64,000 bases of DNA from NCBI GenBank assembly GCA_022695795.1, contig MU404055.1, forward strand, positions 1,302,001 to 1,366,000, given 5' to 3'. The position numbers and the translations under genes are program-made. The notes beneath the pieces were generated by a model. The model made no database searches. It worked only from the letters and a program-made list of their open reading frames with translations, and was not told where the DNA came from. This DNA comes from Biscogniauxia marginata (taxonomy: Eukaryota; Ascomycota; Sordariomycetes; Xylariales; Xylariaceae). Below, in pieces: positions 58,365-64,000 of this stretch (position 1 is the stretch's first letter; each line of letters starts with the position of its first letter).

Positions 58365-61300
58365 TCTAGATTCCGGCCCTCCTAATATCCAGCTACCTGG
58401 TAACCAATGTGATGACAGCTCTTGGCAGGGATGTCTACTAATCCCAGGAGACCGAATACTGCCATTACTTCCTCGACTAGGTTTTTGGCAGCCATTACAA
58501 AGTCAAATCCATATGACCTCCAACTATACAAAGGTCTAAGAGCCAGGCGCAACGCTTCCTACAATGTCCCGAATATCGTAGGTCGTATGCAAGTTGGTTG
58601 TCAACTCCACCCACCTCCCCCTAATCAGCGTTAAGCCCTCAACTACCGCCATTGACCTTCTAACCTTAGCCCGCACAAAATGGTCATGTTGGAAATCTAT
58701 GCATCCCGAAGTTCTTCGGAACAGTGACCCGAAGTCCATCTTGAATATCATCTGCCAACTGAAGATCCCTTGCCATGCTAAACGCTTCCCATCACCCATC
58801 CAGGTGTTACGGCTAAGGTTTACCCATACGGTTTGGTGCGGCGTTGTAGCCAAGCAAGCTTCTGTTGGCCAGCCACTTGGGAGAATTGTTGTCCTACCCT
58901 ACCCTACTCCGCTTCACGTGTGCTTAATCACGTCTTATACACCACTAGTAGCAGCAACCTCCTCCACTCATTACAACCCACTGATCAAATCCCAAGCGAT
59001 ATTATCGAAGGCACGGTTCCTATTCGGTACCATAAAATATATCAGCTCGGCACAAAACCTCGATCGACCTAACACGACAGAGCTCTAGATCGAAATTCTC
59101 CTAAATGTAACGGTGGTAGTAGTGGTAAACAAAAGAATCCCCCGGCGACTTAGAGCAATCTAGACATCAAGGAGCTAGGTGAATGATGATGCCCGCTAGT
59201 ACGGGTGAACTAATAATCGGCGTCTGCTGTTGCAGTAGCGGACCCATCTCGTACGACTCGAGAAGCAAGCTATCATTATTGTAAGACGGAGATATTTGGG
59301 GAGATACGGCTTGCGGTCTTGCTTGGATGGAGTTGTCACGGGATGATCACACAGCCTCAAAACGTTATATCCAACTGCCAATCTTGTAATATGAAGCTAA
59401 CCACCCATTCCACTATAGGCGTGACCATACAAGTCAAAATTTGATATTGTACTCTTTACTTTATTCATTAGCTTAATACTTGAGCTATGTCATGTCATGT
59501 ATTACTCCTTTGGGGTGAGAAGATGACAGTCACATTAGAATCGGCCTCATCCCCCTTTTTCTTACGATTACATGTCATGACCGCATGGTAGGAGCGGAGA
59601 GCCTACTTCCTCCATCGATATTTTAATATCATTTGTCAGGGGATTTCCCGAGGCGGCGGCAAAATGCCATTTCCAGCGCTGGCTTGGCACCGCGTGCCGG
59701 CAGTCGTTTTGGCGGTGATGTTGCGCGGCATATGCACACATGATGATACCCTGAGCCTACCCAGAATCACTACCGTCGTTAGATTTTTAGAAAATGGAAT
59801 GGAATAGGGGCTATCCGCGCCGCAAGTGCTGTGCAACCCTCCCTCTCTGCGCGCGTTCCCCCTCAAAGGGAAATACGGCGGCGGCCCCTCCACCAGCTCC
59901 CCGGGTCGTGGTCGAAACTAGAAAACAGATCGGCATAGCGAATGCAAGCTGGCTGGTTGGGTGGATGTCATCGGACTAATATTTTTTCTTTTCCCCCCCA
60001 TTCTTCGTTTCACCTAACTCGGCCTGCAACGGCTGTGTCTCACTCGGGACCATCCTGTCCTGTTATGAGGTATTAGACTTGTTGCTCCGGGGACATCAGA
60101 GTTCCCTGGGTACAAATAATATACCTCTCCAAAAAAAAAAAAAAAACTACCTGGGTTATTCTATATCGCATCGAGAAATACGACGAGAGGACGAAGCACA
60201 TGACAAGTATGATATGATACTAGAGGAGATAAATATGCCTGGCGCGAGCGCGCGCACATGCAGGCAAAGAGCTGGTACCCGCCGGGGAACGCTAGCATTC
60301 GGGTTCGACAGTCTTCGCCTCTTTTCGCACGTCGCATTGGAATATTTTGCTCAGACGGTTTTGTCCGCTGCTGCTGCTGCTGCTGCCGCCGCCGTGGGTA
60401 GCACCGAGGAGGGGGAGGAGGAACGCCACATCCGACCTGTCATTTGACTAAGTGCGGAACTGATCCTACCTGATGGAGGCATAACGTCTCATCCGTTGCA
60501 CCGCTGCGGCCAGCGCCAGATTGGAAATCATGCAACCGGGTCTCGTGTCCGATGCCCGGCTCGCATTGTCGAGGTGGTAGGTAAGCAGGGCATGGTGACA
60601 CAGCGGTGCCTATGGTATCTTACTTCTGTTCTGTAACACAGCTGTAGGGCTGAAGGGAACGGATGAATGGGGAGGAGGATGGAGGCCCAAAGAGAAAATA
60701 TGAACTTACGTATTCTTTCTCTTTCTGTGTGCTTACCTGCATACCTCTCTATGTATGTCTCTCTCTCTGTGCTGCTCTAAGCCGTGAGGCTTACCAAGTC
60801 TTTAGTCAATACATGCAACTAATTCGGAAGCCAATGTTTCTAACTACACCCATGTATGACAAATGTTTTATTGGGGTACCGACGAGACACGCGGGCCGTT
60901 AAGAAGCGTTGGCTTCCCCATGTTGTCCGCGGAACAGATAGCCAACGATAATAAAATAGATCAGATTCTAGTAGTTTAGATTTCATGCCATCACCTCAAA
61001 GCCACCCCAGCCTATATGTCATTTAGCTTTTCCGTTATTTCATTTTCGTCCAATGTGTCCCTTAAGATGGGCCTGTGAATATGTCACATGTTGGCAGTAC
61101 GCAGCACTAGACCCGTATTTCAGCTGTTGTTGGGCTGCTACGGTACGAGACAGGTTAGATTGTTGCGGCTCCGCGCCATATATATTGGTTACTCAAAATG
61201 AGGAAAGAAGGTAACATGCTTTCCGTGATACGGAATGAGCACTCCTATTCCTCGTTTCAAGATGATGTAGCATTGGTGCAGAAGAAAGAGGTATTTTGTT

Positions 61301-64000
61301 AGTAGCTCTGCATCCTGTCGGCAACCCGATTAATCGATCATGAAATTCGGCTGCAACCCTCTAAGACGGCCGGCATGTCTGAGTGTGTTGAAAGAACGCC
61401 TTCCGAACCCGCAGACGGCAGCCCCCTTAATTCTGATGCATGCACGAGGCTCTGTATAGCAATCTGCTGCAGGATGACAAGTCACATCATACTATACTCT
61501 CATATCAACCTGGTATACAGGAAATACGTATTAGGTCATTATCTGATCAAAGTAAACCTATGCTAAGAATAACGACAGTCCAAATCATTCTACCTGATCC
61601 CGGTTGTGAAATCTGAATTGTATCTGAGCGTATTACTTCAATTTAACCCCCCTGTCCACTTCGATATGTAGAGCCATCGATACCAGCAGTTTCTGCTTCC
61701 ACGAGATTCCTGTCGTTTCGATTAATGACTTGTCCGTGTAGTGGGTTATGAAGGGACTAGACTATACATAGCGATATGCTGCATCTTGAGTTCGTGATCA
61801 GAATTGATTCCTAGTCATCGGCGTAGTTCCCCATGAATTGGACAGACTTCCCAGACCAATTTCTCAGCTGGGATGTAGCCCCCTTCATGAGGCGGAACAT
61901 TAGCTTTATAATTCGAACAATTCGGATAGCGGCTGCAGTGTTTTAATTTCGTGCTTTTGATATCTCGGTTGATGCAGTTGTAGATATATTTGATAAGAGT
62001 GCACATTGTTCTTTGATAATATGACGTTCGTGAATGATATGTATGGGTTAGACAACCGCGTGTGTCGTCTCAAGCCGCCGTCTTTAGAATGTTGGGTGGG
62101 ACTGTGAAGCTCGTACTCGAGATAAAGGAAGATAGAGCTGTTGAGAGCTTTGAGAAAAAGACGAAGATACAGGAACTGGATCGATGGGCTCCTTTAATAT
62201 ATTCCACCATAATCTGAGAGCCACAACTCAGGTTTCGTATTGTCTGAACGGCCCCCAATGCAATGCTACTTCTGCCGGCAATCTGGGATAAAGCTCAATA
62301 TTGCATTCTGCAAGAAGCCTCCATTTAGTGTCATGCATCATGGTCATACCTCATCCGCGCTGGCTTGGGGTGCTTCCCCTTTTTGTCACTGTATGTTGAA
62401 GGGTCCCAATGTCCTTTGTGGCAACTCGTCCGGAGCCATCATACACCCACATCAGGAACTGGATACAATACTTCCGCCTTGGTATTTGCGCGGTTCCAGC
62501 AACACCACATGCTCCCTATATTGAATATAGCGCAGATAAGCCCATTTTTCACCTCATTCGTTGCAATGTGCAGCTGTTGTTGTACAGAACAGCTGATCGA
62601 TGGTCTCCCATAACAACGAATACAACCTCTCGCATGCATATAAGCCAAATGTCTTATTGCTACCAATAGAGATTGCCGTTGATATAGTGAGTGCCTTTGG
62701 GTGGTGGTGTTGTATAATGCAGCACAGACGAGCCCTTCGTTCTGATTTGGTAGTCATTGATAATGACATTTTCTGAGTGATGTGGTTCTATTAGTCAAAC
62801 GAGAGTCATATTTGACCTTGTTGCTCCGGCAATCGAAGTCGGTAAACTTTCGGGATAGGTAGATGGAATAGAACCTTACTCGTAGGTCTATCTAGTACGG
62901 AGATCATGGTCCTGGTCTGGTAGCTATTCAGGAAGCGGGTGATTAATTCAACGATACTAAAATACTAACCTATAGCGAATGCAATTAAATGAATATTTTC
63001 CAACAATATAATCTGCCGGGGTCGTATCTTAGACATCTTCAAGAGTCATGTTCATATTGAAAAAGGTAATTTGCCGGAATCTCCGTCAAGTATGACGATA
63101 AGAAGACTTTGACGACCGATGGACAAGTGAGGCTTTCCAGGCTAGGTGTGCTTGGGTGCATAGCACCATTGTGGATGAACATGATGAAGTCATATTCAAA
63201 TATGCCCCCTCTAGATTGACCGAAATGAGCAGTAGCAACTGACTTCAAGAAGCTATTCAATATCTAACGATGGTCTCAGAATATTTACGAACAGGGCCCG
63301 GCGTAGAGAGAGAAATAATAGCACACTTAGCGACAAAGGGAGGACTATAATAATTATATGCCGGACCATTGAAGGAAGGGCGATCGATAATGTGAACAAC
63401 CGTAAATGGCCCGATCTACAACGTACCTGACACCACCGAAAGGGCGTTTCTAAGCTCGATCGTTTGAAGAACGTCGGCGCAAGCCACCTCAGGTACGATG
63501 CAAGGACGGTCTGCGTTTTACATGTTCGTGTTTCTGATGACTAGCATGAAAGTAATTGAGAGTCAACTACCTCGAGTTGTGCCGACAATTCCTAACAATT
63601 TCTCCAGACACCATCCAGGGGCAGCAACACATGGCGCTATTAAAACAGCCGACAGGTCACTTTAGCTTCTTCAACCAACTATCAACAGCTATCGAGGCTT
63701 GTTCTGAGATAGACAGCGCAGTCCGTTGGTTGGTTGACATATCTCAAGATGGCGAGTTATTTATCCGGCACGAAATATGTTAGTCTCCATACGATACTAT
63801 TCGAGGCTCACTGTTCATCCATAGAGATTGACTACCCAAGTTTCATCTTCCCGAGACGGGGTCAAATGGGTAGCCCGGTCATCGTAGATTTTTAAGCGAG
63901 CGTCGATCCAACAATACTTGCCAACCTTAAGTTTTTATTTTATTTTATTTTGAACAAATTATATCGCTCTAGGTAACCAGGTTGTCATTGGAATGTTGGC
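58365..64000. other. Gene-free right end
   Basis: About 5.6 kb with no supportable gene. Open frames at 58594-59088 (plus), 58536-58853 (minus) and 63556-63783 (plus) lack recognisable domains. There is a short CTG/CCG stretch near 60367-60396, an A-run at about 60131-60146, and low-GC sequence after 61 kb. Fragments that look weakly protein-like on the minus strand around 62-63.3 kb may be decayed genes but cannot be assigned. Confidence 0.45.

Noticed and set aside
58536..59088. Overlapping open frames on both strands downstream of the eIF2B-gamma gene
   Set aside because: Neither shows a known domain, and each could be the shadow of the other. They were left uncalled although one may be a real lineage-specific gene.

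Overview
This window looks like nuclear DNA of a filamentous ascomycete (Pezizomycotina, most likely a Sordariomycete). The genes are intron-poor, with short introns of about 55-180 bp, GTAAGT/GTATGT-type donors and CTAAC/CTGAC-like branch sites. Recognisable products include a KGD4-type 2-oxoglutarate dehydrogenase subunit, ATG27, a glutamine-rich SPT20, ORC6, TYW2/TRM12, an Ssp120-like EF-hand protein, eIF2B-gamma and a fungal Pex22-like peroxin. No rRNA, tRNA, CRISPR array or intact transposon was recognised by eye.

Layout. 1-8.8 kb: no supportable gene, becoming AT-rich towards 7-8.8 kb. 8.8-14.2 kb: a DAL5-type permease (minus) and a six-exon polynucleotide kinase/phosphatase (plus). 15.8-16.4 kb: the small mitochondrial protein KGD4. 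16.4-19.9 kb: gene-free. 19.9-26.6 kb: a gene-dense core with a secreted cysteine-containing protein, TRM12, an SSP120-like protein and, divergent from it, ORC6. 27-44.4 kb: an accessory-looking stretch with a 2EXR protein, a large NACHT-ankyrin NLR-like protein, three broken genes (a protein kinase, a glycine-rich repeat protein and an APH-like phosphotransferase), a small membrane protein, a GT32 glycosyltransferase and an O-methyltransferase. 45.4-45.9 kb: a decayed gene for a secreted protein. 47.2-58.4 kb: a second housekeeping core with ATG27, SPT20, PEX22-like and eIF2B-gamma. 58.4-64 kb: nothing supportable.

The most interesting part is 27-46 kb. A fungal NLR-type gene sits beside several genes whose reading frames are recoverable but interrupted. 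Three of the interrupted genes carry in-frame TAG/TGA codons, each of which a single C-to-T change (CAG to TAG, CGA to TGA) could produce. Two of them keep one frame throughout apart from those stops. This pattern fits repeat-induced point mutation (RIP) or methylcytosine deamination in a fast-evolving compartment, flanked by conserved housekeeping blocks. No coherent new multi-gene system could be demonstrated. The NLR neighbourhood and the broken repeat protein are the best leads.

Exon coordinates were read by eye from splice signals, reading phase and family conservation. They are predictions.
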